DNA of 64,000 nt from Alphaproteobacteria bacterium (GTDB taxonomy: Bacteria; Pseudomonadota; Alphaproteobacteria; Reyranellales; Reyranellaceae): NCBI GenBank assembly GCA_016869975.1, contig VGCZ01000001.1, positions 62,001 through 126,000 on the forward strand, read 5' to 3'. The position numbers and the translations under genes are program-made. Below are positions 25,414 through 34,592 of this stretch, in pieces. The notes beneath the pieces were generated by a model, which was not told the DNA's origin, did no database searches, and saw only the letters and a program-made list of their open reading frames with translations. Every line of letters begins with the position of its first letter. Position 1 is the stretch's first letter.

Positions 25414-25465
25414 CGCGCCACTCCAGTGGCGCGATTTTTCGTCGACGCGCCACTGGAGTGGCGCG
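25414..25465 (+). repeat. double palindrome, also a terminator after mlaF
   Basis: Two 20-bp palindromes, CGCGCCACTCCAGTGGCGCG (25414-25433) and its reverse complement (25446-25465), flank ATTTTTCGTCGA. The first stem followed by five T residues forms an intrinsic terminator. The mirror-image pair resembles a BIME-type unit. No third copy was noticed in the window. Confidence 0.75.
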
Positions 25466-25487
25466 CCCCCAGAGATAGACTGAGGCG

Positions 25488-26909
25488 ATGGCCAAACCCC
25501 TGCGCTCTTTCGTATGCCAGTCCTGCGGCGCTGTCACGGCGAAGTGGGCGGGCAAGTGTGAGTCGTGCGGGGCGTGGAACTCGATCGTCGAGGAAGCGCC
25601 GTCGGGCGCCGCCGCAGGCTCGCCGCTGGCGCGCGGTGGCGGTGGCAAGGGAAGGAAGATCGAGTTCGCGGCGCTGACCGGTTCCTCGCCGCAGCCGCCG
25701 CGGCACGTCACGGGAATCGGCGAGTTCGACCGCGTGTGTGGCGGTGGATTGGTGGCGGGATCGGCGCTGCTGATCGGCGGCGATCCAGGCATCGGCAAGT
25801 CGACCCTGCTGCTGCAGGCGGCGGCGGCGTTGGCCAAGGGCGGCGTGAGCTGCGCCTATTTCTCTGGCGAGGAGGCGATGGACCAGGTCAGGCTGCGCGC
25901 CGCGCGGCTCGGCCTGGCCGAGGCGCCGGTGCTGCTGGCGGCCGCCACCTCGGTGCGCGACATCGTCGCCACGCTCGAAGCACGCGATGGCCCGCAGGTG
26001 GCGGTGATCGACTCGATCCAGACCATGCATCTGGACACGGTCGATTCCAGCCCGGGCACGGTCACCCAGGTGCGTTCATCCGCGCAGGCGCTGATCGAGC
26101 TGGCCAAGCGGCGCGGCGTCACGGTGCTGCTGGTGGGGCATGTGACCAAAGAGGGCGCGATCGCCGGTCCGCGCGTGCTCGAGCACATGGTCGACACCGT
26201 GCTCTATTTCGAGGGCGAGCGCGGGCACCAGTTCCGCATCCTGCGGGCGGTCAAGAATCGCTTCGGCCCGACCGACGAGATCGGCGTGTTCGAGATGTCG
26301 GATCGCGGCCTGACCGACGTCGCCAATCCCTCGGCGCTGTTCCTCGCCGAGCGCCGCGGCGCGGTGAGCGGCGCCTGCGTCTTCGCCGGGGTCGAGGGTA
26401 CGCGCCCGCTTCTGGTCGAGATCCAGGCGCTGGTGGCGCCCTCCTCCTTCGCCACGCCCAGGCACGCCGTGGTCGGCTGGGATTCCGGCCGGCTGGCCAT
26501 GGTGATCGCCGTGCTGGAGGCGCGCTGCGGCGTCTCGGTCGGGCCCAACGACGTCTATCTCAACGTCGCCGGTGGCTTGCGCATCAACGAGCCGGCCGCT
26601 GACCTCGCGGTCGCCGCCGCGCTCCTGTCGTCGCTGGCCGACGAGCCGGTGCCCTCCGATGTGGTGGTATTCGGCGAGATCGGCCTGGGCGGCGAGGTGC
26701 GCGCCGTGGGCCAGCGCGAGGCCCGGCTCAAGGAAGCCGCCAAGCTGGGCTTCCAGCGCGCCCTGCTGCCCCCGCTCGCGACGACATCAGGCCGCGCCGC
26801 GGGCGAAAGCATCCGCGTTGACGAAATCGGCCATCTGTCGGACCTTGTGGCTCGACTTCGTCCCGGCGGCCATCAGGCACGGCGGCACCTCCGGAAAACC
26901 GAGACCTGA
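25488..26909 (+). CDS. radA: DNA repair protein RadA
   Basis: RadA (Sms) is a DnaB-like, RecA-related motor that drives branch migration in recombination. The 473-residue protein has a zinc finger (Cys10, Cys13, Cys24, Cys27), Walker A GGDPGIGKST (97-106), the RadA-specific KNRFGPTDE motif (near 257) and a C-terminal Lon-like domain (VALLSSL- and FGEIGLGGEVR-type segments). It begins 23 bp after the second palindrome, so it probably has its own promoter there. cvpA and purF follow closely. Confidence 0.96.
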   Translation: MAKPLRSFVCQSCGAVTAKWAGKCESCGAWNSIVEEAPSGAAAGSPLARGGGGKGRKIEFAALTGSSPQPPRHVTGIGEFDRVCGGGLVAGSALLIGGDPGIGKSTLLLQAAAALAKGGVSCAYFSGEEAMDQVRLRAARLGLAEAPVLLAAATSVRDIVATLEARDGPQVAVIDSIQTMHLDTVDSSPGTVTQVRSSAQALIELAKRRGVTVLLVGHVTKEGAIAGPRVLEHMVDTVLYFEGERGHQFRILRAVKNRFGPTDEIGVFEMSDRGLTDVANPSALFLAERRGAVSGACVFAGVEGTRPLLVEIQALVAPSSFATPRHAVVGWDSGRLAMVIAVLEARCGVSVGPNDVYLNVAGGLRINEPAADLAVAAALLSSLADEPVPSDVVVFGEIGLGGEVRAVGQREARLKEAAKLGFQRALLPPLATTSGRAAGESIRVDEIGHLSDLVARLRPGGHQARRHLRKTET

Positions 26910-26915
26910 TCAGGC

Positions 26916-27512
26916 ATGGACTCGCTAGGCATAACCCCCGCCGATATCGGGGCGCTCGGACTGTTGATCTTCGCTGGCGCCATGGGCCTGTCGAGCGGCT
27001 TCATCCACTCCGTGCTGTTCATCGGCTCCTGGATCGTCGCCGGCGCCGGCTCCTGGCGGCTGTCGCCGTCGCTCCAGCCCGAGGTGCAGAAATACGTCGC
27101 CTCCGAGCAGATCGCCTATTTCACCACCTTGCTGGGCACCTTCGTGGTGCTGCTGATCGTGCTGACCCTGGTGGCTGGCGCCATCGGCCGGGCGGTGCGC
27201 GGCAGCATGATCCGCATCCCTGACAAGGTCGTCGGCATGGCCTTCGGCGTGGTCTGCGGCGTGATCGTCCTGGCCACCGGCTTCCTGCTCTATACCTACA
27301 TCGTCAAGCCGGCGACCCTGCCGCCGATCATCGCCCAGGCCCGGCTCTTCCCGCTGGTCAAGGAGGCGGCCGAGATGATCGAGCCGCAGCTGCCGGAGTC
27401 CTTCAAGACCCGGGCCCAGCGTCTCACCCCGTCCAAGGCTCCGGACCCGGCCACCGCCCCGCCCGATCCCGCGGTCACGCCCGCGAATCCGGGTGGACCC
27501 CCCAAGCAATAG
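26916..27512 (+). CDS. cvpA: CvpA family inner-membrane protein
   Basis: The 198-residue protein has four hydrophobic helices in its first 130 residues and a Pro/Ala-rich cytoplasmic or periplasmic tail (about 165-198). The segment VVGMAFGVVCGVIVLATGF is the typical CvpA third helix. CvpA is linked to colicin V export in E. coli and to envelope stress tolerance; the molecular role is unsettled. The position between radA and purF is the conserved alphaproteobacterial arrangement. Confidence 0.88.
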   Translation: MDSLGITPADIGALGLLIFAGAMGLSSGFIHSVLFIGSWIVAGAGSWRLSPSLQPEVQKYVASEQIAYFTTLLGTFVVLLIVLTLVAGAIGRAVRGSMIRIPDKVVGMAFGVVCGVIVLATGFLLYTYIVKPATLPPIIAQARLFPLVKEAAEMIEPQLPESFKTRAQRLTPSKAPDPATAPPDPAVTPANPGGPPKQ

Positions 27513-27575
27513 GAGTATAAGGACGCACCCTTCTTAACGCCGGCGCAACACCGGCGGCAGCGCGGAGAATCGATC

Positions 27576-29042
27576 GTGCCGGTGGGACTTCCCCGCAGTA
27601 CGAACCCTTTCGACGACGACAAGCTGCGCGAAGAGTGCGCGATCTTCGGCATCTACGGCTCGCCGGACGCCTCCGCGCACACGGCGCTGGGCCTGCACGC
27701 CCTGCAGCATCGCGGCCAGGAAGCCACCGGCATCGTCAGCTACGACGGCCAGCACTTCCACCAGCACCGAGATCTCGGCCTGGTCGGCGAGGTCTTCGAC
27801 AAGCCCGAGGTGATGCGCAAGCTCAAGGGCTACGCCGCCATCGGCCACAACCGCTACTCGACGACCGGCGACACGGTGCTGCGCAACGTGCAGCCGATCT
27901 TCGCCGATTTCGATTTCGGCGGCCTGGCGATCGCCCATAACGGCAACCTCACCAACGCCTACCTGCTGCGCAAGGAGCTCGTGCGCCGCGGCTGCCTGTT
28001 CCAGTCGACCATGGACACCGAGGTCATCAACCATCTGATCTCGCGGTCGAACTACTCGACCGTGGTCGATCGGCTGATCGACGCGCTCAACCAGGTCAAG
28101 GGCGCCTATTCGCTGGTGATGCTCACCAACGACGGGCTGATCGGCGTGCGCGATCCACTGGGCGTGCGCCCGCTGGTGCTGGGCAAGCTCGACGACGCCT
28201 GGATCCTCAGCTCCGAGACCTGCGGGCTCGACATCATCGGCGCGCGCTTCGTACGCGATGTCGAGCCGGGCGAGATCGTCATCGCCGGCAAGGACGGCCT
28301 GAAATCGATCAAGCCCTTCGGCAGGGCCAAGCGCCGCTTCTGCATCTTCGAGCACATCTATTTCGCCCGCCCCGACAGCCGCGTCGAGGGACTGGGCGTC
28401 TACGACGTACGCAAGCGCATCGGCGCCGAGCTGGCGAAGGAAAGCCCCGTTACGGCCGACATCGTCGTGCCGGTGCCCGATTCGGGCGTGCCAGCGGCGA
28501 TGGGCTACGCGCAGCAATCCGGCCTGCCCTTCGAGCTCGGCATCATCCGCAACCACTATGTCGGGCGCACCTTCATCGAGCCGGCCGACCACATCCGCCA
28601 TCTCGGCGTGCGCCTGAAGCACAACGCCAACCGCGCCACCATCGAGGGCAAGCGCGTCATCCTGGTTGACGATTCGATCGTGCGCGGCACCACCTCGGTG
28701 AAGATCGTCGCCATGGTGCGCGCCGCCGGCGCGCGCGCGGTGCACATGCGCATCGCCGCGCCACCGACCACCGACTCCTGCTACTACGGCGTCGACACGC
28801 CGGAGCGTGACAAGCTGCTGGCCTCGCGCCTCGACGTCGCCGGCATGGCCAAGTTCATCGGCGTCGATTCACTGGCCTTCGTCTCGATGGACGGCCTCTA
28901 CCGCGCCGTCGGCGAGGCCGGCCGCGACCCCGCCGACCCGCGGTTCTGCGACGCCTGCTTCACCGGCGACTACCCGATCTCGCTCGACGACCGCGACGGC
29001 CCGGAAGAGCGCCAGCTCTCGCTGCTGACCGAGTCGGCGTGA
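27576..29042 (+). CDS. purF: amidophosphoribosyltransferase
   Basis: PurF makes 5-phosphoribosylamine from PRPP and glutamine, the first committed step of purine synthesis. The nucleophile is Cys21 in [11 protein letters not shown], which means that a 20-residue propeptide must be removed. The glutaminase domain continues with HRGQEATGI and NGNLTN. The PRTase domain has [14 protein letters not shown]. Total length is 488 residues. The GTG at 27576 is taken as start. A small GC-rich inverted repeat lies in the 63-bp gap after cvpA. Confidence 0.97.
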   Translation: MPVGLPRSTNPFDDDKLREECAIFGIYGSPDASAHTALGLHALQHRGQEATGIVSYDGQHFHQHRDLGLVGEVFDKPEVMRKLKGYAAIGHNRYSTTGDTVLRNVQPIFADFDFGGLAIAHNGNLTNAYLLRKELVRRGCLFQSTMDTEVINHLISRSNYSTVVDRLIDALNQVKGAYSLVMLTNDGLIGVRDPLGVRPLVLGKLDDAWILSSETCGLDIIGARFVRDVEPGEIVIAGKDGLKSIKPFGRAKRRFCIFEHIYFARPDSRVEGLGVYDVRKRIGAELAKESPVTADIVVPVPDSGVPAAMGYAQQSGLPFELGIIRNHYVGRTFIEPADHIRHLGVRLKHNANRATIEGKRVILVDDSIVRGTTSVKIVAMVRAAGARAVHMRIAAPPTTDSCYYGVDTPERDKLLASRLDVAGMAKFIGVDSLAFVSMDGLYRAVGEAGRDPADPRFCDACFTGDYPISLDDRDGPEERQLSLLTESA

Positions 29043-29051
29043 TCTTTCCGA

Positions 29052-29120
29052 CTGTCATTCCGAGCGCAGCGAGGAATCCCGGCAGCCTTCCTGGATCCCT
29101 CGCCGCGCCCGGGATGACAG
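29052..29120. repeat. palindromic repeat, family A
   Basis: A 69-bp imperfect palindrome begins CTGTCATTCCGAGCGCAGCG and ends with the matching GGGATGACAG, with GGATCC-type sequence inside. It lies between purF and the SDR gene. Close relatives are at 34586, 49211 and 54397. Confidence 0.8.
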
Positions 29121-29129
29121 AGCTCTCTG

Positions 29130-29153
29130 CCTTCTCCCCGGAGGGAGAAGGTA
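29130..29153. repeat. REP-like hairpin, family B
   Basis: CCTTCTCCC and GGGAGAAGG form a 9-bp stem directly after the family A element and 14 bp before the SDR start. The GGAGGGAGAAGG arm could also serve as a purine-rich ribosome site. Confidence 0.65.
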
Positions 29154-29166
29154 AGGCTTTTCTCCC

Positions 29167-29907
29167 ATGACCAAACGCCTCGCCGGCAAGCTGGCGCTGG
29201 TCACCGGTGCGTCGCGCGGCATCGGCGCGGCCGTCGCCCGCCTCTTCGCCCGCGAGGGCGCGCATGTCGTCGCCGTCGCGCGCACCGTGGGCGGGCTCGA
29301 GGCGCTCGACGATCAGATCAAGGCCGAGGGCGGCCAGGCCACCCTGGTGCCGCTCGACCTCGCCGACGGCGCCGGCATCGACCGTCTGGGCGCCGCCCTG
29401 CACGGCAAGTTCGGCAAGCTCGACATCCTGGTCGGCAACGCCGCGATGCTGGGCGTGCTATCGCCCGTGGGTCACATCGACCCGCCGCTCTTCGAGAAGA
29501 CGCTGGCGCTCAACGTCACGGCCAATTACCGCCTGATCCGCTCGCTCGACCCGCTGCTGCGCCTGTCCGACGCCGGCCGCGCGATCTTCGTGACCTCGGG
29601 CGCCTCGAAGCACGCGATCCCCTACTGGAGCCTCTACTGTGCGACCAAGGCGGCGCTGGAATCGCTCGTGCTGTGCTACGCCGCCGAGGTCGCGAGCACC
29701 AAGGTGCGCGTCAACCTGATCAACCCCGGCCCGACGCGCACGAAGATGCGCGCCGAGGCGTTTCCCGGCGAGGACCCGATGCGGCTGCCGACAGCCGACG
29801 CGATCGCCGAGGCGTTCCTGCCGCTGGCGGAAGAGCGCTGCGCGCTGCACGGCGCCTGGGTCGCGGCGGACGAATACCTGGGCGCGCGACAGGCAGCCCG
29901 ACACTGA
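29167..29907 (+). CDS. short-chain dehydrogenase/reductase
   Basis: The 246-residue protein has the cofactor motif TGASRGIG (residues 13-20), the NAA motif (91-93), Ser144 and the catalytic pair Tyr157-Lys161 (YCATK). All SDR elements are complete. The closest flavour is the YciK-like group, often found next to purF in alphaproteobacteria. The substrate is unknown. NADP preference is likely from Arg18 and the basic residue at the end of strand 2 (VART). It is separated from purF by two repeat elements. Confidence 0.9.
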   Translation: MTKRLAGKLALVTGASRGIGAAVARLFAREGAHVVAVARTVGGLEALDDQIKAEGGQATLVPLDLADGAGIDRLGAALHGKFGKLDILVGNAAMLGVLSPVGHIDPPLFEKTLALNVTANYRLIRSLDPLLRLSDAGRAIFVTSGASKHAIPYWSLYCATKAALESLVLCYAAEVASTKVRVNLINPGPTRTKMRAEAFPGEDPMRLPTADAIAEAFLPLAEERCALHGAWVAADEYLGARQAARH

Positions 29908-29961
29908 CGGCGATCACCGCCCGCCACCGATAATCTTTCTGATTTCTCACTAACGGCATGA

Positions 29962-29987
29962 GATGTTCAACAGGAACCGTGAACATC
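29962..29987. promoter_or_regulatory. inverted repeat, possible operator or hairpin
   Basis: Perfect 8-bp arms GATGTTCA (29962-29969) and TGAACATC (29980-29987) are separated by 10 bp in the gap between the SDR and the 30177 gene. The arm shares GAACATC with the promoter palindrome at 18282. There is no T run, so an operator is more likely than a terminator. Confidence 0.45.
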
Positions 29988-30176
29988 AATCCGGAGAGTT
30001 CACTGAATCGGCGGCGATGCCCCGGCCCAGTCCGGCGCGCCCTTGAAAGCGAAGAACCTTCAGTGGACGCTGTCGAAGTGGGCAGGTGAAGGGCGCCTGC
30101 GATAGACTGCAACCCCGGTCGAATTCCGCGCGATACTCATCCGTTCCCCGCGCCCGCATCACAAGGAGTCCAGGAC

Positions 30177-30659
30177 ATGGTAACCGGCATCGCCCCGATC
30201 AGTCGTCGCATTGCCAGCACGATCGCGATAGGCGCGATTCTGGGATGTCTAGGGCCGATCGCCCCGGCGATGGGCAAGTCCGGCGTCGCCGCGCCAAAGG
30301 ACGCCGCGGAGGTGTTCGTCAAGGCGACGGCGGCGGGCGACGCGGAGGCGATCGCCGCGCTCTACACGGCAGACGCCATCCTGTTGCCGCCCGGCGCGCC
30401 CCCGGTGTCCGGCCGCAACGCCATCAAGGCTGTCTTTGCGCAGAACTTCAGCGCCGGCGCCAACACCATCGCGTTCACGAATGTGCGCTCGGAGATCGGC
30501 CAGGACCGCGCCGCCGTCTTCTGGCAGTGGCGATCCGAGATCAAGCAAGCCTCCGGCCAGGTCGTCCGGTCGATCGGCCAGTCGCTCGTGTACTTCAGGC
30601 GCGTCGACGGACTCTGGCTGATCAGCGCCGACATGTTCCACGTCCGACCGGCCCCGTAG
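30177..30659 (+). CDS. secreted SnoaL/DUF4440-like (NTF2 fold) protein
   Basis: The 160-residue protein has a long N-terminal signal-like segment (hydrophobic about residues 14-31, cleavage near PAMGK). The mature domain of about 125 residues reads AAEVFVKATAAGDAEAIAAL then YTADAILLPPG, the usual opening of SnoaL-like or DUF4440 domains. It ends in a VDGLWLISADMFH strand. Such domains bind small ligands or degrade them; no active-site residues can be assigned. AAGGAG lies upstream of the ATG. Confidence 0.78.
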   Translation: MVTGIAPISRRIASTIAIGAILGCLGPIAPAMGKSGVAAPKDAAEVFVKATAAGDAEAIAALYTADAILLPPGAPPVSGRNAIKAVFAQNFSAGANTIAFTNVRSEIGQDRAAVFWQWRSEIKQASGQVVRSIGQSLVYFRRVDGLWLISADMFHVRPAP

Positions 30660-30755
30660 GAGTCGAACCGACCCTGCCGCGCCCCGCCATCCGCTTCCGC
30701 CAGCAATGAGCCAGGACACATGCCGGCGGAAGTGCAGAGATCCGAGGCCTCCACC

Positions 30756-31250
30756 ATGGACCGAACGACCTATCTCGAGGAAATCGAGACCGCCTATCAG
30801 GGTGAGGTGCGCGGCGAGGCCGGCTTTCTGATTCTGGCGGAGCGCGCGACGGATCCCGAGGAGGCCGCGATCTGGCGCACGCTGGCGCGCCTGGAGGCGA
30901 CGACGCGCGCGTGTCTGGTGCCGCTGATGCGACGACACGGCATCGACACGACCCCGGACGAGACGCAGAGACAGCGCGGCCACGCGCGCGGCGAGCAGCG
31001 TGCCGCCGCCGGCTTCGCCGCGAGCGTCGCGGCGATGACCGAATCCCTGCTTCCCTACCTGACGCTCTACGCGCGCCTCGAAGCGGAAGGCCCGGCAGAA
31101 GACCGCCCGGAACTCGCCTGCCTCAACGCCCACGAGATCGCGCTGCATGCGTTCGCAACGCGCGCCCATGCCGGCGAGCGCCGTGCCGCGCTGGCGCCGG
31201 TCGAGGCCTTCCTCGATATCTACGGCGCGGCCCGACCGTCCGACCCGTGA
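30756..31250 (+). CDS. conserved hypothetical, helical, next to UbiE-like gene
   Basis: The 164-residue protein is predicted all-helical and rich in Glu, Ala and Arg. EEIETAYQGEVRGEAGF followed by Glu residues about 30 apart recalls ferritin-like four-helix proteins, but no metal motif is clear. I prefer ATG 30756, which has GAGG 8 nt upstream; ATG 30720 would add 12 residues. The methyltransferase starts 4 bp after its stop, so both are on one mRNA. Function unknown. Confidence 0.65.
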   Translation: MDRTTYLEEIETAYQGEVRGEAGFLILAERATDPEEAAIWRTLARLEATTRACLVPLMRRHGIDTTPDETQRQRGHARGEQRAAAGFAASVAAMTESLLPYLTLYARLEAEGPAEDRPELACLNAHEIALHAFATRAHAGERRAALAPVEAFLDIYGAARPSDP

Positions 31251-31254
31251 CGGT

Positions 31255-32004
31255 ATGGACGTCACGTCCCGCTCCGCCACCGACAACGCCGCCGCGTTCG
31301 ACGCGCACCACGACGACGTCTTCGGCCGCATCGCCACGCGATATGACGTGCTGTGCGATCTCTTCAGCCTGGGCATCCATCGCCTGTGGAAGCGGCGCGT
31401 GGCTCGGTGCATCGCCGAAGAGTCCTGGGACACGCTGCTCGACGGCGCCACGGGCACAGGCCACATCGTCCAGCACATACTGGCCCACGCCTCGACGCGT
31501 GACAGGCGCGTCATCGCATCCGACATCAGCCCGAAGATGCTGGCGATCGCCGAACGCCGCCTGGCCTCGCATCGCGATCGTGTCGAACTGCGGCTGCTCG
31601 ACGCCGAGAGCATGCCCGCGATCGCCGACGCCAGCGTCGATGCTTACTCGATCTCGCTCGGCCTGAAGATCTGCGACCGGCGCCGCGCGCTCAGCGAGGC
31701 CTTTCGCGTGCTCAAGCCCGGCGGAAGGCTGATCGTGCTGGAGGCCTCGACAATCGCCTGGGCGCCGCTGCATCGCGCCTACCTCGCCTACATGTCGCTG
31801 TGCATGCCGGCGCTGGGTTGGCTGGCGACCGGCGGCGACGCGTCGGCCTACCGATACCTGCTGCAGGGCGTTCGCGAGTTTCCGTCTGCCGAGGCGCTCG
31901 CCCGGGAGATCGCCGGCCACGGCTTCACCGATGTCCGCTTCGAGCGCCTGTCGCTGGGCATCGTGGCAATCCATGTGGGGCGGAAGCCCGGCGGCGCCCG
32001 TTGA
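31255..32004 (+). CDS. UbiE/MenG-like SAM methyltransferase
   Basis: The 249-residue protein resembles UbiE at its N-terminus (IATRYDVLCDLFSLGIHRLW) but has DGATGTGHI in place of the usual DLAGGTGD as SAM loop. LKPGGRLIVLEAS is the standard post-II strand. Because a real quinone C-methyltransferase is normally better conserved, this may be a paralogue with another small-molecule substrate. It is coupled to the helical protein just upstream. Confidence 0.8.
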   Translation: MDVTSRSATDNAAAFDAHHDDVFGRIATRYDVLCDLFSLGIHRLWKRRVARCIAEESWDTLLDGATGTGHIVQHILAHASTRDRRVIASDISPKMLAIAERRLASHRDRVELRLLDAESMPAIADASVDAYSISLGLKICDRRRALSEAFRVLKPGGRLIVLEASTIAWAPLHRAYLAYMSLCMPALGWLATGGDASAYRYLLQGVREFPSAEALAREIAGHGFTDVRFERLSLGIVAIHVGRKPGGAR

Positions 32005-32098
32005 GCCGGCCCAAGCGACGCGGAAGACCCCGCACGCGTCTTCTGGGCGCGCCGGCGTCGCGCCGGCGCATGACGGCGAGGACAACTCGCACGCCACC

Positions 32099-32779
32099 CT
32101 AAACCTTCAATCGATCGCCGAGCCTCTTGGTCAACAGAGCCCGGTCCCATTTTTCGACGACACTGTCGACCCGGATCTCCAGGCCCTTGTCCGGGAGGTC
32201 ATCGAATGGCGGCTCCAGCAGCAGGACGATGCCGACCGTCCAGTTGGCATAGCCATCGCGCAGCGCCGCCTGGATGCCGGCGATCAGCGACGGTGTCAGG
32301 TGCTCGATCTTGAAGATGGTGATCGACTGCCAAGCGTCGCCATTGTCCTCGTCGAACAGAAAGAAGTCGGCGCCGTCCTCCGAGTCGTTGACGCCAAGCG
32401 GCGCCAGGAAGGCCTCGAGCCGCGTATGGAGCGCCTCCCACTCCCCCGCGCTCGTCAGCGGTTCAGGCTCCCCCAGCCACGTGTCGGCCTCGCTGGCAAA
32501 CCCGAAGACATACGTGCCAAGCGGTGGGCCGTAGGGCGACCAGATCATGATGCCCGCGGCCCACGTGTCTTTCCTGTCCGGCACGACGCGGCGGATACGC
32601 GGCACCCATTCCCGGCAGAGCGCCGCGCCCTCGTCCGGACTGAGCAGTCGTTTGGGTCGGGCGGAGAAGAGCATCGGAGTCTCTTCATCGGGCGGCACCA
32701 CGTCGATCCGAGTGACGCCGTACGCCTTGGCGCACGCGACCAATTCCTTCACCAATCGCTTGCGCTCATCGTTGGTCAT
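32099..32779 (-). CDS. hypothetical protein, unrecognised
   Basis: The 226-residue protein has no signal peptide or membrane helix and is rich in Trp and acidic residues (EWEALHTRLEAF, FFLFDEDNGD, WTVGIVLLLEPPF). No family is recognised. The ATG at 32779 is taken; a GTG at 32815 would add 12 residues. Lower GC content than its neighbours and its solitary position suggest an acquired gene. It might be an immunity-type or SMI1-like protein, but nothing specific supports that. Confidence 0.6.
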   Translation of the reverse strand: MTNDERKRLVKELVACAKAYGVTRIDVVPPDEETPMLFSARPKRLLSPDEGAALCREWVPRIRRVVPDRKDTWAAGIMIWSPYGPPLGTYVFGFASEADTWLGEPEPLTSAGEWEALHTRLEAFLAPLGVNDSEDGADFFLFDEDNGDAWQSITIFKIEHLTPSLIAGIQAALRDGYANWTVGIVLLLEPPFDDLPDKGLEIRVDSVVEKWDRALLTKRLGDRLKV

Positions 32780-32944
32780 CGAGCAGGCGTCCCCTCCGAA
32801 GCGGATGACCGACACGCCGCGCTGGCGCGGATAGTCTTGATCCGGACCCTAACCGCGGCAAAGGCTATTCGTCACGCGACTTGGGAATCTCGGATCGAGC
32901 GTCACGCGCCGTCCGCAACCACGCCGGCAAGGACTCGCGCCGCG

Positions 32945-33171
32945 TCACGCGGCGGGCACGGCCTCTTTCGCCCGGTTCGCCGCGAACCCGGCCTGGGCCC
33001 GCGCGCGGCGCTCGTCGAACCTGGCCAGCCGCCTGGGCGCGACGCGGTGCACGACATTGTCGCCCGCGCTCGGGTTCTTCTGTGAGCCGGCCCAGCCGTG
33101 TGCCGCGATGTCGAAGATGATGCCGTCGAGGTCGGTGTGCTTAACGTGCTGTCTGATTTCCGCGTTACCCC
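32945..33171 (-). pseudogene. open reading remnant without a start codon
   Basis: This minus-strand frame encodes roughly 75 residues, including HTDLDGIIFDIAAHGWAG and a basic helix RRLARFDERRARAQAGF. It runs from just after a stop codon at 33172-33174 to TGA at 32945. No ATG, GTG or TTG precedes the conserved-looking part. It may be the tail of a decayed gene or chance. It lies between the hypothetical gene and der. Confidence 0.25.
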
Positions 33172-34592
33172 TTCACAAACGGATTCTTCGGCTTGCGCAT
33201 CACGATCCGGATTGGCGTCCCCGGCAGATCGAAATCCTCGCGCAACCTGTTCACCAGATATCGCTCATACGACTCCGGCAGGTCCGCCGGCTTGCTCACG
33301 AACAGCGCGAAGGTCGGCGGGCGCGCCTTCACCTGCGAGCCGTAGCGCAGCTTGATGCGCCGGCCGTCGACCAACGGCGGCGGGTTGCGCTCGATCGCCT
33401 CGGCGAGCCAGCGGTTGAACTGCGGCGTCGGCACGCGGCTGTTCCACGCCTTGTGCAGCTTCACCACGGCGGGCATCAGCTTCTCGACGCCGCGGCCGGT
33501 GCGCGCGGAGAAGCCGACGATCGGCAGGCCCTTGACCTGCGCCAGCGAGGCCTGCAGGCGGTCGGTGAGCTTGCGCCACTGCTCGTTGCGCTCCTTGTCG
33601 GTGCGGCCCAGCAGGTCGGTCTTGTTGACCGCCAGCACCAGGCCGCGGCCCTCCTCGATGACGTGGCGCGCGATGGTGAGGTCCTGCTTCTCCATCATCT
33701 GCTGCGCGTCGAGCACCAGGACCACGACCTCGGCGAAGCGGATCGCCTCCTCGGTGCTCTTGGCCGACAGCGCCTCGAGACGCTGGTGGACATTGGCGCG
33801 GCGGCGCAGGCCCGCGGTGTCGATCAGGCGGATCGGCTTGCCCTCGTGCATCCATTCGACGGCGATGGCGTCGCGCGTCGTGCCCGCCTCCGGCCCGGTC
33901 AGCACGCGCTCGTCGCCGAGCAGGCGGTTCAGCAGGGTCGACTTGCCGACATTGGGCCGGCCGACGATGGCGAGCTGCACCGGACGCGACGGATCGGGCG
34001 TAGCGTCGTCGGACTCGTCTTCGTCAGCGTCGATGCCGTCGTCCGTCGCCTCGTCGTCCGTCGTCTGCGCCGGCGGCGGGCCCAGCACGCGCTCGAGCGC
34101 ATGGCCGATGTCGCCGATGCCGATGCCGTGCTCGGCCGAGACCGGCACGGGATCGCCCAGGCCCAGCGCGTGCGCCTCGGCGATGCCCGAGACGGCGCCG
34201 GCGTCGCTCTCGCTCTTGTTGGCGACGACGATGGTCTTGCGCGCGTGCTTGCGCAGCCAGCGCGCGAAGGCGCGATCGAGCGGCGTCAGGCCGGCGCGCG
34301 CGTCGATCAGGAACAGCACCGCGTCGGCCTCGGCCACGGCGCGCTCGCTCTGCTTGCGCATGCCGGCCTCGAGCCTGTCGCCCACCGCTTCCTCCCAGCC
34401 GGCGGTGTCGGTGATCACGACATCGCGCCGGCCGATGGTGGCGGCTGCCTCGCGCCGATCGCGCGTCGTGCCCGGCTCGTCGGCGACGATCGCCATGCGC
34501 CGCCCCGCGAGGCGGTTGAACAAGGTCGACTTGCCGACATTGGGCCGCCCGACCAGGGCGATGCGTGGACGTCGATTGGCCAAGACTGTCAT
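33165..34592 (-). CDS. der: ribosome biogenesis GTPase Der (EngA)
   Basis: Der has two tandem GTPase domains and a KH-like domain and matures the 50S subunit. In this 475-residue protein the first G1 is GRPNVGKSTLFNRL and the second GRPNVGKSTLLNRL. G3 motifs are DTAGW and DTAGL, and G4 motifs are NKSE and NKTD. An acidic linker (DDEATDDGIDADEDESDD) joins the domains. The ATG at 34590-34592 lies inside a family A palindromic repeat, whose ATGACAG end supplies the start codon. It follows bamB and the YfgM-like gene, the classical grouping. Confidence 0.96.
   Translation of the reverse strand: MTVLANRRPRIALVGRPNVGKSTLFNRLAGRRMAIVADEPGTTRDRREAAATIGRRDVVITDTAGWEEAVGDRLEAGMRKQSERAVAEADAVLFLIDARAGLTPLDRAFARWLRKHARKTIVVANKSESDAGAVSGIAEAHALGLGDPVPVSAEHGIGIGDIGHALERVLGPPPAQTTDDEATDDGIDADEDESDDATPDPSRPVQLAIVGRPNVGKSTLLNRLLGDERVLTGPEAGTTRDAIAVEWMHEGKPIRLIDTAGLRRRANVHQRLEALSAKSTEEAIRFAEVVVLVLDAQQMMEKQDLTIARHVIEEGRGLVLAVNKTDLLGRTDKERNEQWRKLTDRLQASLAQVKGLPIVGFSARTGRGVEKLMPAVVKLHKAWNSRVPTPQFNRWLAEAIERNPPPLVDGRRIKLRYGSQVKARPPTFALFVSKPADLPESYERYLVNRLREDFDLPGTPIRIVMRKPKNPFVKG

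Noticed and set aside
27513-27575. GC-rich inverted repeat before purF as a PurR site or riboswitch
   Set aside because: The repeat is short, CGCCGG-type, and common by chance at this GC content; nothing matches a known purine element.
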